From positions 1-36,970 of the forward strand of contig JADJRI010000002.1 in the NCBI GenBank assembly GCA_016712275.1: DNA of 36,970 nt. Direction: 5' to 3'. Made by a program: the position numbers and the translations under genes. This stretch comes from Planctomycetota bacterium. Lineage in GTDB: Bacteria; Planctomycetota; Phycisphaerae; UBA1845; UTPLA1. How positions within the stretch are numbered: the first letter of the stretch is position 1; each line of letters begins with the position of its first letter. The notes under the pieces were generated by a model. The model ran no database searches and was not told where the DNA came from. It worked only from the letters and a program-made list of their open reading frames with translations. Of this stretch, positions 7,935 through 16,336 are shown in pieces.

Positions 7935-10900
7935 GGAAAGAGGAAGATCCCTCGATCGCGGCCTGAATGCTCATGGTGTCGCCGGCGGTGTCGATCACAT
8001 AGAGATCTGACGCCCCGCTGTTCGGCAGGCCGTTGGAGTCGTCGGCTTCCTGTATGTAGCGCGTACCCGCGACCAGGTGATCCGCATTTCCGGCTGCGGC
8101 GGATTCGGCCTCTGCGAGCGACTGATGGAACCGCACCCACACATGAGTCGGATCATCAAAAGCACCCGCAGTCAGGGCATAAGCGAAGTCGGCCGGCTGA
8201 ATTGTCACGTCCGCGTTGTCGGCCGGGTTGGCGCTCCAACTGATCGGATACGGCACGTTGAGAGTCCAATCGAACATTTCGAGTTGCAGTCCGCCATTAT
8301 CGCCTGCCGATTCGCCAAAGCTGTTGGTTCCGGAAAACACGATTCCGTTGGTGCCCAACGTTGTGTATTGGCCGCTCGTGGCGACGGAGACGCCGACCCA
8401 GGGATTGCCGCTTGTGGTGATGTTGCTGAGCGCAGCGCCTTTGACATCGGTTAGGAAGATGCCGGCTCCGCCGTTGTTCGTGCAGGACACGCCATCGACT
8501 GTCACGTCTAAGACACCATGCAGATCCAGGCCCGTTCTATAGGAATTGCTGATTGCAACGCCTTCCACAACCATGTCCGAGGCAAAGTCGAATTTGACGC
8601 CGTAGCGCGGGAGCGAATCTGCATCCGATCGCGTCAGGGACAGGTCGTGCAGTTCGACTTCGTTCTGGCTGCTGTAGATGGCCCCGTTCACGCCTCCCGG
8701 CGCAATGCCCAGCCCGGTGTAGTCGATCGTTGTGCTGCCGGCGCCCTGGCCGACGACCTTCATGCCGACTTTGTTGATGTTGAAAACTTCGACAAACGTG
8801 CCCGATTCAATGTTGACTGTGTCACCCGCATCGCCGGCGTCAATCGCGCGCTGAATGGTCTCATCGTTGTCGCCCGTGCCCGGAGCACTGACATGACGAT
8901 TGGCGCTCACCCATGTCACCCGCCCCGATGCCGTTGCATCCAGCTTGTGATACATTCGGTCTTCGATTCGGAAATTGTCGGATTCATCATAGTTTTGAGA
9001 ATTGGCGCCGGTCAGGTCGTGCGAGGCGGTCGCCCGCTGATCGATGTAGTAGTCGTCGCCCGCGAAGCTGTTGCCCGCGCCGATGGTGACAGAACCGGCC
9101 GATGCATCCATTCGAAGATCGGTGCCGTTGTCGTCAATGTCGTCAAAATCATTGGCATCGAGCGTTGTAATGACACCGCCATTGGTGCTGCGCACGCCGG
9201 TGCCGTTGTCGGAAATGTGGTTTCCGCTGATCGCGGCACTTCCGCCATCGACATCGATGCCTATCAGATTGCCGAAGATGCTTGCATTGTTGTCGGTGAT
9301 CGATGCGGATGCGTCAGCGCCCTCGACCTTTATTCCTGTTCCGGTGGGACTGGTCGAAATCGAGCAATTGTCAGTAACAGTCGCCGATGATGGGTCGTTG
9401 TTTGCGTTGCTCGGGTGATCATGAATCCAAAGGCCGAGGTCATCAGCCTGAATGTCGACGCCGTGAAACTCGACATCAACAGGTCCGCTGAGCCACGTCG
9501 GATGGAAATTCCGAATATATGCTCCCAGATCAACGCCTGAAATGCTGCCGCCGGTAATGGTTGGCGTGACGGTGGTGGGCAGATTCCAAATGGAGAATCC
9601 CCATGTGGCCGAGTTGTTGCTGGCCGATCCATCAATCACGTTATCCGTGAAAGCAACACTGACCGCGGATGCCTGCGACCACAGAATGGCGCCCACCCAT
9701 GTGGAGGAGCCGGGCGAATAGATGTTTGTCACGGCCGAGATATCGTTGTCGGCCACAACAAAGTCGGACGCGTTTTGATAGTGAAGGTTATAGAAAACAC
9801 CAACATCTCTTGCAGCGACCTCGTTGTCACTGATTGATGAGGGGCTGCCGGCCAAATGAAAATTGCCGGTCTGAATGCCGACCGATGTGTCGACCACAAG
9901 ATTATCATCCACCGATGCATAGAAATCGTTGTATATAAGAATGCCAATGTCGCCAAAATCGCCGCCGAGATTTTCCACGCGGTTTTGCGTGATCGAATTG
10001 CCCGTGCAGGCCACGGTTCCACTGGGATAGAAGTCAATGCCGGTATAGCTCAGGTTCTTGATGATGTTATTGGTGACGGTGATGTTGTCATATCCAGTTT
10101 CAAATCCGGAGATCCCATCCTCGGCATCGATATTCGCGCCGTTGTAGTCGACTGCACTGGTCAAAAACGGATTGTCGCCGTCGATCGTAAAGCCATCGAT
10201 GATGACATCGGATGCATCGACATAAATCAATGAGATGAAGAATCCGGCATCCGGATCGGGGCTGGAAATGTCCGGAACGATGATCGACTCGGATGCCGCT
10301 ACGCGCGTTCGCGCATCGACGCCGGCCTGCGCGCCATAGAGCTCTACAGGACTATCGATATAGACCTGTTCGGCATAGGTGCCCGCGAGCACATGAACTT
10401 CGCTGCCTGAAACCGAATCCACGCCTTCCTGAATGCGGCCACTGAGACCGTCCTGCGCGCCTTCCGAAGTGACCGTCAGGTTGGAAAGGTCTCCTTGGAA
10501 GCCGAATGTGCCGTTACCGAGTGAGGTTTCGACATCGGTGTCGCCGCTGAGCGTCAGCATGGGTGTGATGTCGAAGTTGGCCGATGCGGGACCCGCGACA
10601 TCCGGCGCGCCTCCCGGATTCGTCGCCGTTCCGCCATATTCGACGGGAATATGCAACGCGTAATCCGGCTCAGCGCTGTTGGCCGTTGTAATGACAGGAC
10701 TGGTTGTGCCGAAGGTATTGCCACTGAAATTCTTGAGATTTGAGCCGGGCGTTGGTAACGAACCGCCGCTTTGACGATCGACAATTCCGCCATACCAATT
10801 TCCGACGATGCTGTTGTTACTAATAATGCAACTGAGTGCAGTCTGTACGGGCACATTGGTGCCACTGCTTGCATCGAGAAACAGGATGCCCACGGTACGA

Positions 10901-11619
10901 TTGTTGACAATTTCGTTTTCAACGATGGTCATGTCGTCGGTCTGATTGCGTAGAATCATTCCGGTATGGTTAAAGATGATCTGATTATTGCGAATTGTGT
11001 GGCTTCCGGAGTTATTGATGTCAATTCCGGAGCGATTCCCGGTGATGATGTTGTCGCGTAGGATCAACCCGGTAATTGAAAGGCCTTGTACGGCAACGCC
11101 CGGGCTGTTCAGCGAGGCATTGTTCCAGTCTGTGGTGTTGTTTCCATCGCGCGTGATGGTAAATCCCGCCACCGTGACATCACTGGCGATGATTCGAACC
11201 GTGATAGCGCCCGTGCCACCGATCGGTCCGCTGATGATCGTCGCAGCCGCGCCATCACGACTGATCAGCGTGATTGACTTATTGATTTCCACGTCTTCGT
11301 TGTAAGTACCAGCGCATACTTCGACGGTGTCGCCATTGGCCGCGGCCGCTATGGCCGCGGTGATCGTCGAGTAGGTTGCATTGGCGCAGTCCAGATCATC
11401 GTCGACGACCAGCGTTGCGCCCCCGCGCGGTTCGCCGGCGTCGCCGCCAGCGTCCGGAATAATCGCAAGAGCACCAGGCGCTTGATAAGGAAGGAGAGCG
11501 CGACGAGCCTTGCTATAAGGAATGGTCGATACGGAATGGCTGCCCATGCGATTCGCCACATCTGTGGCGACGAATATCCTTCCGGTCCGACCGATCCGGC
11601 AAGATGCGGGTGCGAGCAC
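7753..11619 (-). CDS. Main segment of the beta-helix giant: four right-handed parallel beta-helix blocks
   Basis: This is a 1,288-residue open frame without interruption. It opens with a short linker (GGDAGEPRGGATLVVDDD) and then contains four starts of pectate-lyase-like or NosD/PbH1-type beta-helices, each announced by a 'set of events' phrase: YSTITAAIAAAANGDTVEV, SGRIQEGVDSVSGSEVHVL, DETIQRAIDAGDAGDTVNI and SIQAAIEGSSSFHVDTIHI. Each is followed by many NNxI/GIxxxN coil repeats. No lyase catalytic set is obvious, and such blocks in planctomycete giants are usually taken to be binding or structural. The phrase GAQAGVDARTR recurs as GPQAGVDPCSG in the next segment, showing related blocks within the protein. 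The first 20 or so residues are probably out-of-frame text upstream of the true junction with the signal peptide. Confidence 0.85.
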   Translation of the reverse strand: MLAPASCRIGRTGRIFVATDVANRMGSHSVSTIPYSKARRALLPYQAPGALAIIPDAGGDAGEPRGGATLVVDDDLDCANATYSTITAAIAAAANGDTVEVCAGTYNEDVEINKSITLISRDGAAATIISGPIGGTGAITVRIIASDVTVAGFTITRDGNNTTDWNNASLNSPGVAVQGLSITGLILRDNIITGNRSGIDINNSGSHTIRNNQIIFNHTGMILRNQTDDMTIVENEIVNNRTVGILFLDASSGTNVPVQTALSCIISNNSIVGNWYGGIVDRQSGGSLPTPGSNLKNFSGNTFGTTSPVITTANSAEPDYALHIPVEYGGTATNPGGAPDVAGPASANFDITPMLTLSGDTDVETSLGNGTFGFQGDLSNLTVTSEGAQDGLSGRIQEGVDSVSGSEVHVLAGTYAEQVYIDSPVELYGAQAGVDARTRVAASESIIVPDISSPDPDAGFFISLIYVDASDVIIDGFTIDGDNPFLTSAVDYNGANIDAEDGISGFETGYDNITVTNNIIKNLSYTGIDFYPSGTVACTGNSITQNRVENLGGDFGDIGILIYNDFYASVDDNLVVDTSVGIQTGNFHLAGSPSSISDNEVAARDVGVFYNLHYQNASDFVVADNDISAVTNIYSPGSSTWVGAILWSQASAVSVAFTDNVIDGSASNNSATWGFSIWNLPTTVTPTITGGSISGVDLGAYIRNFHPTWLSGPVDVEFHGVDIQADDLGLWIHDHPSNANNDPSSATVTDNCSISTSPTGTGIKVEGADASASITDNNASIFGNLIGIDVDGGSAAISGNHISDNGTGVRSTNGGVITTLDANDFDDIDDNGTDLRMDASAGSVTIGAGNSFAGDDYYIDQRATASHDLTGANSQNYDESDNFRIEDRMYHKLDATASGRVTWVSANRHVSAPGTGDNDETIQRAIDAGDAGDTVNIESGTFVEVFNINKVGMKVVGQGAGSTTIDYTGLGIAPGGVNGAIYSSQNEVELHDLSLTRSDADSLPRYGVKFDFASDMVVEGVAISNSYRTGLDLHGVLDVTVDGVSCTNNGGAGIFLTDVKGAALSNITTSGNPWVGVSVATSGQYTTLGTNGIVFSGTNSFGESAGDNGGLQLEMFDWTLNVPYPISWSANPADNADVTIQPADFAYALTAGAFDDPTHVWVRFHQSLAEAESAAAGNADHLVAGTRYIQEADDSNGLPNSGASDLYVIDTAGDTMSIQAAIEGSSSFHVDTIHIGDGSYPENIDASANAVILSPGQSRNHGACRQHGTDRRRFVVDRGQWAYARHIT

Positions 11620-11797
11620 TGTTTAGCGGCGTCTCAAAGAAGTAGTCCATGAGGCCGGTTCCATCGGTCGCGCTGCCAATGACCTCCACAGAAGACGCAG
11701 CGCGATCAGGCGCCGACTTCGAGCCGGCAAGAATTGAGTCGGCCCCAAACAACACACTGACGATCAGAATCATGATTGATTTAGAATTGCGTGACAT
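11600..11797 (-). CDS. N-terminal segment with signal peptide of the beta-helix giant
   Basis: ATG at 11797 is preceded by GAGGAG nine bases upstream; in-frame GTG and TTG codons just before it are possible alternative starts. The first residues (MSRNSKSIMILIVSVLFGA) form a signal peptide with a short positive N-region. The mature text runs through SSVEVIGSATDGTGLMDYFF and then must change frame between about 11630 and 11600 to join the long beta-helix frame. The exact base is unclear because both frames read plausibly for about 20 codons. The open frame itself reaches 11513. Confidence 0.7.
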
Positions 11798-11952
11798 CAC
11801 CAAATTCTCCTCATTGTTTCCCGCTCAATTTCAATAACGCTCCGCATCCATTCTGGATATGTGGACAATACGTGCTAGACGCACTGTCTCATTGTGGATC
11901 AGAAACACCATCAACCTATTATTCTTCAAAGGACATCGAAGAATGCACTTGT

Positions 11953-11990
11953 CGGACTCCGGATGCCAATACATTGACATCCGGAGTCCG
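11953..11990 (-). terminator. Perfect 13-bp hairpin between the two giant genes
   Basis: CGGACTCCGGATG (11953-11965) and CATCCGGAGTCCG (11978-11990) are exact inverse complements around a 12-base loop. It starts 32 bases past the stop codon at 12022 and lies 156 bases before the next start at 11797. No T tract follows in the minus sense. The position after the stop, as with the hairpin at 4035-4071, suggests an end-of-gene role. Confidence 0.65.
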
Positions 11991-12021
11991 CACATTCAAG
12001 TGTGAACTCATTTACCCAAAT

Positions 12022-15000
12022 TCAAGGTCGCGACTGCCGGCTGTCCAATTTTGCGTTTGTCTTCGGTTCGCTCGAACTCGGCTCGACCGAAGGAACGACC
12101 GGCGCAACAGGACCGGGGACCGCGCCGCCGCGCAGTTTTGTGGACAAGGTGCTGGGATAGCCATGCTCCTTCTCGAATTTCTCGACATCTCGATAGTCGA
12201 ACTTCCCGTCCCGATTGATGTCGACCTTCGCCGCGACGGCCGGGTGCATTTCAGAATTCGAGAGGGATCGCTTTCCGTTCACGCGCGGCTGCAACGTGAC
12301 AACCTCGTCCATCGGCAGAATGACATCGCCCGGCCCCGTGATAAACGGCGCCGAACATGGACACTCCGTGAATTCGAGCCAGTTGTCGGAGAGGAATACG
12401 TAATCTTCCGAACCGACATTGCCGTTGGCGCTGAAATCCGATCCGCGATCGGTTGCCGTGCTGTATGCGCCGCAGGCATAGGAGGGATCCGCCGTGCCGA
12501 ATCGGAAAATAAAGAACGTCACGTCGTTGATATCGACATCGCTGTCGTTGTCGGTGTCACCGCCCATGAGGGTCATGAGACCGCCGCCGGAATACTGCGT
12601 GCCGCCGTCGGTCAGCGCGGTATTGGCGAGCAGCGAGCGCTGCTCATCCTTGGCGCAGATGTCGGTATAGACGCCGCAGGGCAGCAGGATTGGAAGCGGG
12701 TTGTACAACGAAGGCACAATCGCCCGTACCGGCGTGCCCGGATTGGAGTCGTGATCGACGAATTGAAGCGTTGCAAAGCCGTCCGTGCCCTGACATGCGC
12801 CCGGCGTGCCGATGAACCGTATGCAACGCGAAACCGGAACCGAGACGCCCTGAAGCTCGATTTCGAGATTCACGACTTCATTGAGCGCGTTCACTGTGAT
12901 CAGTTGATCGCAACTGCTCGAGTTGCCGCAGTGATCGGTGGCTGTCCAAGTCACCTTGGTGACACCCACACCCATCGAGCCGGCAAACGATGAGCTGAAT
13001 GGCGCGGAAAGTGTTCCTGCGAGATCTTCACGAGCCCATGAGATAATCGGCAGGTCGTCGCAATTGTCGATCGCCGTCGCAGAACCAACCGCCACAACGG
13101 CCGTGCACAAACCGGCATCCGCATTGACCGTAATATTCACCGGGCAGGTGATGTCCGGCGGCGTTGTGTCCTGAACCGTCAAAGTTTGTAGACAGCTCGT
13201 TCCATTTCCGCAATCGTCTTCCGCAGACCAGGTCCGCTCAATCGATCCGTTGCAGATCGAAATACCTGCGCCGGGATCGAAATCATGGATGGCCGTGCCG
13301 GATGAATCGGTAATGACGAAATTGTCCACCGAGCCATCAAAGTTGGCCCAGGGTGCGCCGAGACCATTCTGACCGGCCACAAGCTGTACGCCACGAGGAT
13401 CTGCATTCCATGCCGAAATCCTGGCATTGGGGAACAGACCGATGTAATGGCTTAGGGCCTTGTATTCGCCGCCCGGACTTGGAAGCTGTGCGCCGAATGC
13501 GCCGCTGGTCGTGTACCACCAACCCGGGCCGTCCAATGCATCCCAATTCTGCCAGACACCCTGAACGACCGGTCCCTGCGTGCCGACCACATAAACCGGC
13601 TCGAACACAAGCGTCGTGTCCCGGGTTCCGTTGCCGTCCAGATCGACGTACAGGTTGATCGCAATGGAGATGTGAACGGGCGCCAATGACGCCGTGCTGA
13701 CATAGGTGCTGTACGACAGCGCCGTGACATCTGCCAGTGAAACGCCATTGAAGTTTCCAGTGGCCAGCCAGATCTTTCCGCCGCTGCCGGCGCCTGGACC
13801 GGTGATCATTTGGAAGCTGCCGACGCCGAGCGGGGGCGCGGCCGGTCCGGTTACAAGATTGCCGCGGGCCGTTGCCTGCGTCTGGAATCCCCAGCCAGCC
13901 GGTGAATCGAGCAGCGCGCCGCCCGTCAGCAGCGGAGCATTGACCCACTCGACGAATGTAACTGGCACACTCGGGTCGCAATTGTCGGTGGCCGTCAAAA
14001 CCGCCGCCGGCGGCACAGCATCACACTCGACCGTTGCATTCGACGGGCACGAGCTGAGCACGGGCGCCGTTGTGTCCTGCACATGAATGGTCTGCACGAA
14101 TTCGACATCGTTGTCGCATTCGTCGGTGGCCGTCCACGTGCGGGTAAATGTGTAGTGTTGCGGACAGGTCGGACCAGCTTCGGGCGCGCTTGGGCCTGTC
14201 ACCATGCCCACGGTCACATCCGTGTCGCAATTGTCTGTCGCGGTTACCACGGCCGGTGCGGGAATGGCGTCGCATTCCACCGTAATATCATTCGGCGGCA
14301 GACTTAGCGCATCAAACACCGGATCGGTCACGTCATTGACGTCGGCAGAGTCGTTGCTAAGGGAAACATTGCCGCAGCAATCCTGTGCGGTGACGCTCGC
14401 CTCGACGGTGACCGGACAATCCAGAATATTGGAGACCATGCGCGTGGCGCTGAACGTCACGTTCATCGGGCCATCCTGGACTGTTGCAATGGGCGTCGTG
14501 TCGATGTCGGCCGTCGCCTCATTGAGCAGGCCAAAGCTGACGGCGACCGATGCCGCGTCGATGCAGCAATTATCGCTGACCGAGCCGCTGATTTCGACCG
14601 GGTATTCGCAATCGGTCGGATCGGCATCGAACAACGGTGTAACGTTGAGCGTGATCACCGGATCGAGCGTATCGCGCGAAACGTCGATGTCGCCATTGAA
14701 CGTACCGATCGGCGATCCCTGGTAGCTCAATTCGGAATTGAATGGACCAAACGTTTCAAACGCGACCGCCGTCTCAGTACACTGCCATCCGAGGTCGTCC
14801 ACGCTGAACAGCAATGTCGCCAGCAGGGCATCGCCTGTTTCGCCGGTCGGCGGAGCCCCCGACTTGTTGCCGTCGAGATGGATCAGTCCGCTGTAATACG
14901 ACGTCGCGATCGCCTGAATGTGCGCATCGAACGGCGTGTTGGTGTACTCTGTCTCCGCAGCCAGGTTCTCGAAGTTGAGCAGTGCGTCGTCGAAGGAGAG

Positions 15001-15048
15001 GAACGCCGCCCAGCCGTGGCGCCCAGCGCCTGAACATTCGCCATCCAC
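12022..15048 (-). CDS. C-terminal segment of the 20260->12022 giant: rest of cohesin-like domain, HYR domains with a nested domain, ICAKDEQ module, dockerin-like loops
   Basis: Sense text begins at GWAAFLSFDDALLNFENL after the break near 15020. It completes a cohesin-like domain (DALLATLLFSVDD, SELSYQG), then has a vicinal-Cys HYR (DNCCIDAAS ... LDCPVTVE ... DCCGN) and classical HYR domains. One HYR is interrupted by an extra beta-rich stretch of about 230 residues (DNA 13270-13960, with YVDLDGNGTRDTT and ISAWNADPRGVQLVAG) before resuming at RTWSAEDDCGNG. The end has DICAKDEQRSLL, then GGDTDNDSDVDINDVTFFI, GSDFSANGNVGSEDYVFL and VDINRDGKFDYRDVEKF loops. The last residues are Pro/Ser-rich with no known sorting signal. 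The stop is at 12022. Confidence 0.86.
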   Translation of the reverse strand: MDGECSGAGRHGWAAFLSFDDALLNFENLAAETEYTNTPFDAHIQAIATSYYSGLIHLDGNKSGAPPTGETGDALLATLLFSVDDLGWQCTETAVAFETFGPFNSELSYQGSPIGTFNGDIDVSRDTLDPVITLNVTPLFDADPTDCEYPVEISGSVSDNCCIDAASVAVSFGLLNEATADIDTTPIATVQDGPMNVTFSATRMVSNILDCPVTVEASVTAQDCCGNVSLSNDSADVNDVTDPVFDALSLPPNDITVECDAIPAPAVVTATDNCDTDVTVGMVTGPSAPEAGPTCPQHYTFTRTWTATDECDNDVEFVQTIHVQDTTAPVLSSCPSNATVECDAVPPAAVLTATDNCDPSVPVTFVEWVNAPLLTGGALLDSPAGWGFQTQATARGNLVTGPAAPPLGVGSFQMITGPGAGSGGKIWLATGNFNGVSLADVTALSYSTYVSTASLAPVHISIAINLYVDLDGNGTRDTTLVFEPVYVVGTQGPVVQGVWQNWDALDGPGWWYTTSGAFGAQLPSPGGEYKALSHYIGLFPNARISAWNADPRGVQLVAGQNGLGAPWANFDGSVDNFVITDSSGTAIHDFDPGAGISICNGSIERTWSAEDDCGNGTSCLQTLTVQDTTPPDITCPVNITVNADAGLCTAVVAVGSATAIDNCDDLPIISWAREDLAGTLSAPFSSSFAGSMGVGVTKVTWTATDHCGNSSSCDQLITVNALNEVVNLEIELQGVSVPVSRCIRFIGTPGACQGTDGFATLQFVDHDSNPGTPVRAIVPSLYNPLPILLPCGVYTDICAKDEQRSLLANTALTDGGTQYSGGGLMTLMGGDTDNDSDVDINDVTFFIFRFGTADPSYACGAYSTATDRGSDFSANGNVGSEDYVFLSDNWLEFTECPCSAPFITGPGDVILPMDEVVTLQPRVNGKRSLSNSEMHPAVAAKVDINRDGKFDYRDVEKFEKEHGYPSTLSTKLRGGAVPGPVAPVVPSVEPSSSEPKTNAKLDSRQSRP

Positions 15049-15785
15049 AGTTCGACGACGATCTCGTTCTCTGATTCACTGAGGCACGTGTCCGGATTGA
15101 TCCGCATGATCTGCTGCGGAACAAGAACCAGCGAATTGTTCGGGCAGGACGGGCAGATTTGTGCTTCGCACGCATCGCCGAAGCCTCCGCCGTCATCGAT
15201 GCCGTTGTTATCTTCCTGACCAGGATTGCTGACGAATGGACAGTTGTCGCAGGCATTGCCCACCCCGTCGCCGTCCGAATCAAGCTGGCTTACGTTGTCG
15301 ACGAAATCGCAATTGTCAACGCAATCGGCGATTCCATCCGCGTCGGAATGAACATCGGGATTGCCACATCCGCATTGGCCCGGGGCATTTTTGTTGGGAT
15401 CATTCAGGCAGCCGTCATTGCAATCGGCCGTGCCGTCGGAATCCGTGTCCGTATCGGGAATGCCGCAGCCGCACTGGCCCGGCGCGATCTTGTCTGGATC
15501 ATTCGGGCACCCGTCGTTGCAATCGGGCGTCCCGTCTGAGTCGGTGTCGACATCGGAAACACCGCAACCGCAGATGCCGGGAACGATCTTGTCCGGATCG
15601 AGCGGGCAGCCGTCATTGCAATCGGGCGTACCGTCAGAATCGGAGTCGACATCGGAAACGCCGCAGCCGCAAATGCCCGGAGCGATCTTGTCCCGGATCA
15701 TTCGGACAGCCATCGTTGCAATCGGCTGTGCCGTCTGAGTCGGTATCCGCATCGGAAACACCGCAACCGCAGACGCCCGGAGCAA
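14883..15785 (-). CDS. Segment of the 20260->12022 giant: CGCG repeats, thrombospondin-type-3 motifs, start of cohesin-like domain
   Basis: True sequence starts near DKIAPGICGCGVSDVDSD after the frameshift near 15692. Four 33-residue repeats follow, then TSP3-type calcium-binding text (LDSDGDGVGNACDNCPF), a Cys linker (CEAQICPSCPNN) and the first strand of the cohesin-like domain (DTCLSESENEIVVELWMANV). After VQALGA the frame turns into nonsense and the protein continues in the frame ending at 12022. Asp-rich DxDxDG loops imply calcium binding and a rigid spacer between the head and the cohesin-like part. Confidence 0.8.
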   Translation of the reverse strand: MLRASAVAVFPMRIPTQTAQPIATMAVRMIRDKIAPGICGCGVSDVDSDSDGTPDCNDGCPLDPDKIVPGICGCGVSDVDTDSDGTPDCNDGCPNDPDKIAPGQCGCGIPDTDTDSDGTADCNDGCLNDPNKNAPGQCGCGNPDVHSDADGIADCVDNCDFVDNVSQLDSDGDGVGNACDNCPFVSNPGQEDNNGIDDGGGFGDACEAQICPSCPNNSLVLVPQQIMRINPDTCLSESENEIVVELWMANVQALGATAGRRSSPSTTHCSTSRTWLRRQSTPTRRSMRTFRRSRRRITAD

Positions 15786-15898
15786 TCTTGTTCCGGGTCA
15801 TTGGGGCAGCCGTCATTGCAGTCAGGTGTGCCGTCCAAATCGGAATCGACATCGGAAACGCCGCAGCCGCAGACGCCCGGAGCGATCTTGTCGGGATC
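15303..15898 (-). repeat. Six tandem 99-bp units coding a 33-residue DPDKIAPGxCGCG repeat
   Basis: In the minus sense six units follow one another: DP(D/N)K(I/N)(A/V)PG, then (V/I/Q)CGCG, then a DxDSDGTPDC-type loop, then NDGC(P/L)N. The last unit is diverged and ends CVDNCDF. The span is 596 bases, which equals 6 x 99 plus 2, exactly accounted for by the two single-base insertions near 15796 and 15692. Cys pairs and Asp loops suggest disulfide-braced calcium-binding units. It is a protein repeat, not a CRISPR: there are no spacers. Confidence 0.85.
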
Positions 15899-16336
15899 AT
15901 TTGGGCAGCCGTCGCAAACATTGCCGACGCCGTCAGCATCGTCGTCAGCCTGATCGGTATTGGCGTTTGCCGGACAATTGTCGCACACGTCGCCGATATC
16001 GTCGGAATCGCCGTCCGCCTGATCGGTATTCGCATCATCGGGGCAATTGTCGACATCGCCGCAGTGCCCGTCGCCGTCGATGTCGTTGTCAAAGTCAAAC
16101 GGGCAGGCATCGCAGACATCCGCGATCAGATCGCCATCGGTGTCCGCACATGTGGAGTTGTCACCCGAATACAGGCCGCCAGCCAGGAAGCAATCGGCGC
16201 GGATTCGATTGTGCAGGTCAGGCCGACACAGCACGCGCTTCGGGCTGCGGACAGGTCTGACCATTCCGGACAAAAACGACGCAGGAGTTGTTGGCGATGG
16301 GCGTCGAGACGTTGACACCGGCCGAACTGGTGTCAT
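15698..16336 (-). CDS. Segment of the 20260->12022 giant: last GACC repeat and thrombospondin-type-3 repeats
   Basis: The useful text begins at RADCFLAGGLYSGDNSTC near 16206, completing a vicinal-Cys repeat whose first half (ACCVGLTCTIES) lies in a third frame at about 16243-16206. Then come DTDGDLIADVCDACPF, DGDGHCGDVDNCP, and two copies of NTDQAD(G/D)DxDxxG(D/N)VCD(N/G)CP. These are classical TSP type-3 calcium loops. They lead into the first CGCG unit and one further repeat start, after which the frame breaks near 15796. The short piece 15797-15692 is read in yet another frame. Confidence 0.72.
   Translation of the reverse strand: MTPVRPVSTSRRPSPTTPASFLSGMVRPVRSPKRVLCRPDLHNRIRADCFLAGGLYSGDNSTCADTDGDLIADVCDACPFDFDNDIDGDGHCGDVDNCPDDANTDQADGDSDDIGDVCDNCPANANTDQADDDADGVGNVCDGCPNDPDKIAPGVCGCGVSDVDSDLDGTPDCNDGCPNDPEQDCSGRLRLRCFRCGYRLRRHSRLQRWLSE

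Larger units (their letters stand above)
4100..11797 (-). other. Reconstructed single giant gene: signal peptide, five beta-helix blocks, cohesin-like, HYR, dockerin-like (about 2,560 codons, three frameshifts)
   Basis: Four open frames on the minus strand join into one protein. The signal peptide (ATG 11797) passes into the long beta-helix frame near 11600-11630. The beta-helix frame passes into the next near 7845-7860, inside a GC-rich stretch where the text should run through ...VILSP...ASPGITALVG. That frame passes into the last near 5668-5680, in the middle of an HYR domain, where one extra G in CCCGGCCGCG would explain the break. Downstream of each break the new frame continues the same domain without a gap, and none of the inner frames has a convincing ribosome site. 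Separate genes are therefore unlikely. The frameshifts may be sequencing errors or real mutations. Confidence 0.75.

Noticed and set aside
8518..9390. A 290-codon plus-strand open frame inside the beta-helix gene
   Set aside because: It is antisense to a clean, domain-bearing minus frame; its text is low in sense and it has no ribosome site. GC-rich codons leave the opposite strand open by chance.
15303..15898. Tandem array considered as CRISPR
   Set aside because: Units are directly adjacent, code for a regular 33-residue Cys/Asp motif, and have no spacers or cas genes nearby.
15236..16315. Plus-strand frame of 359 codons rich in Arg, His and Cys
   Set aside because: It is the antisense reading of the 99-base repeats and TSP3 repeats, not a protein.
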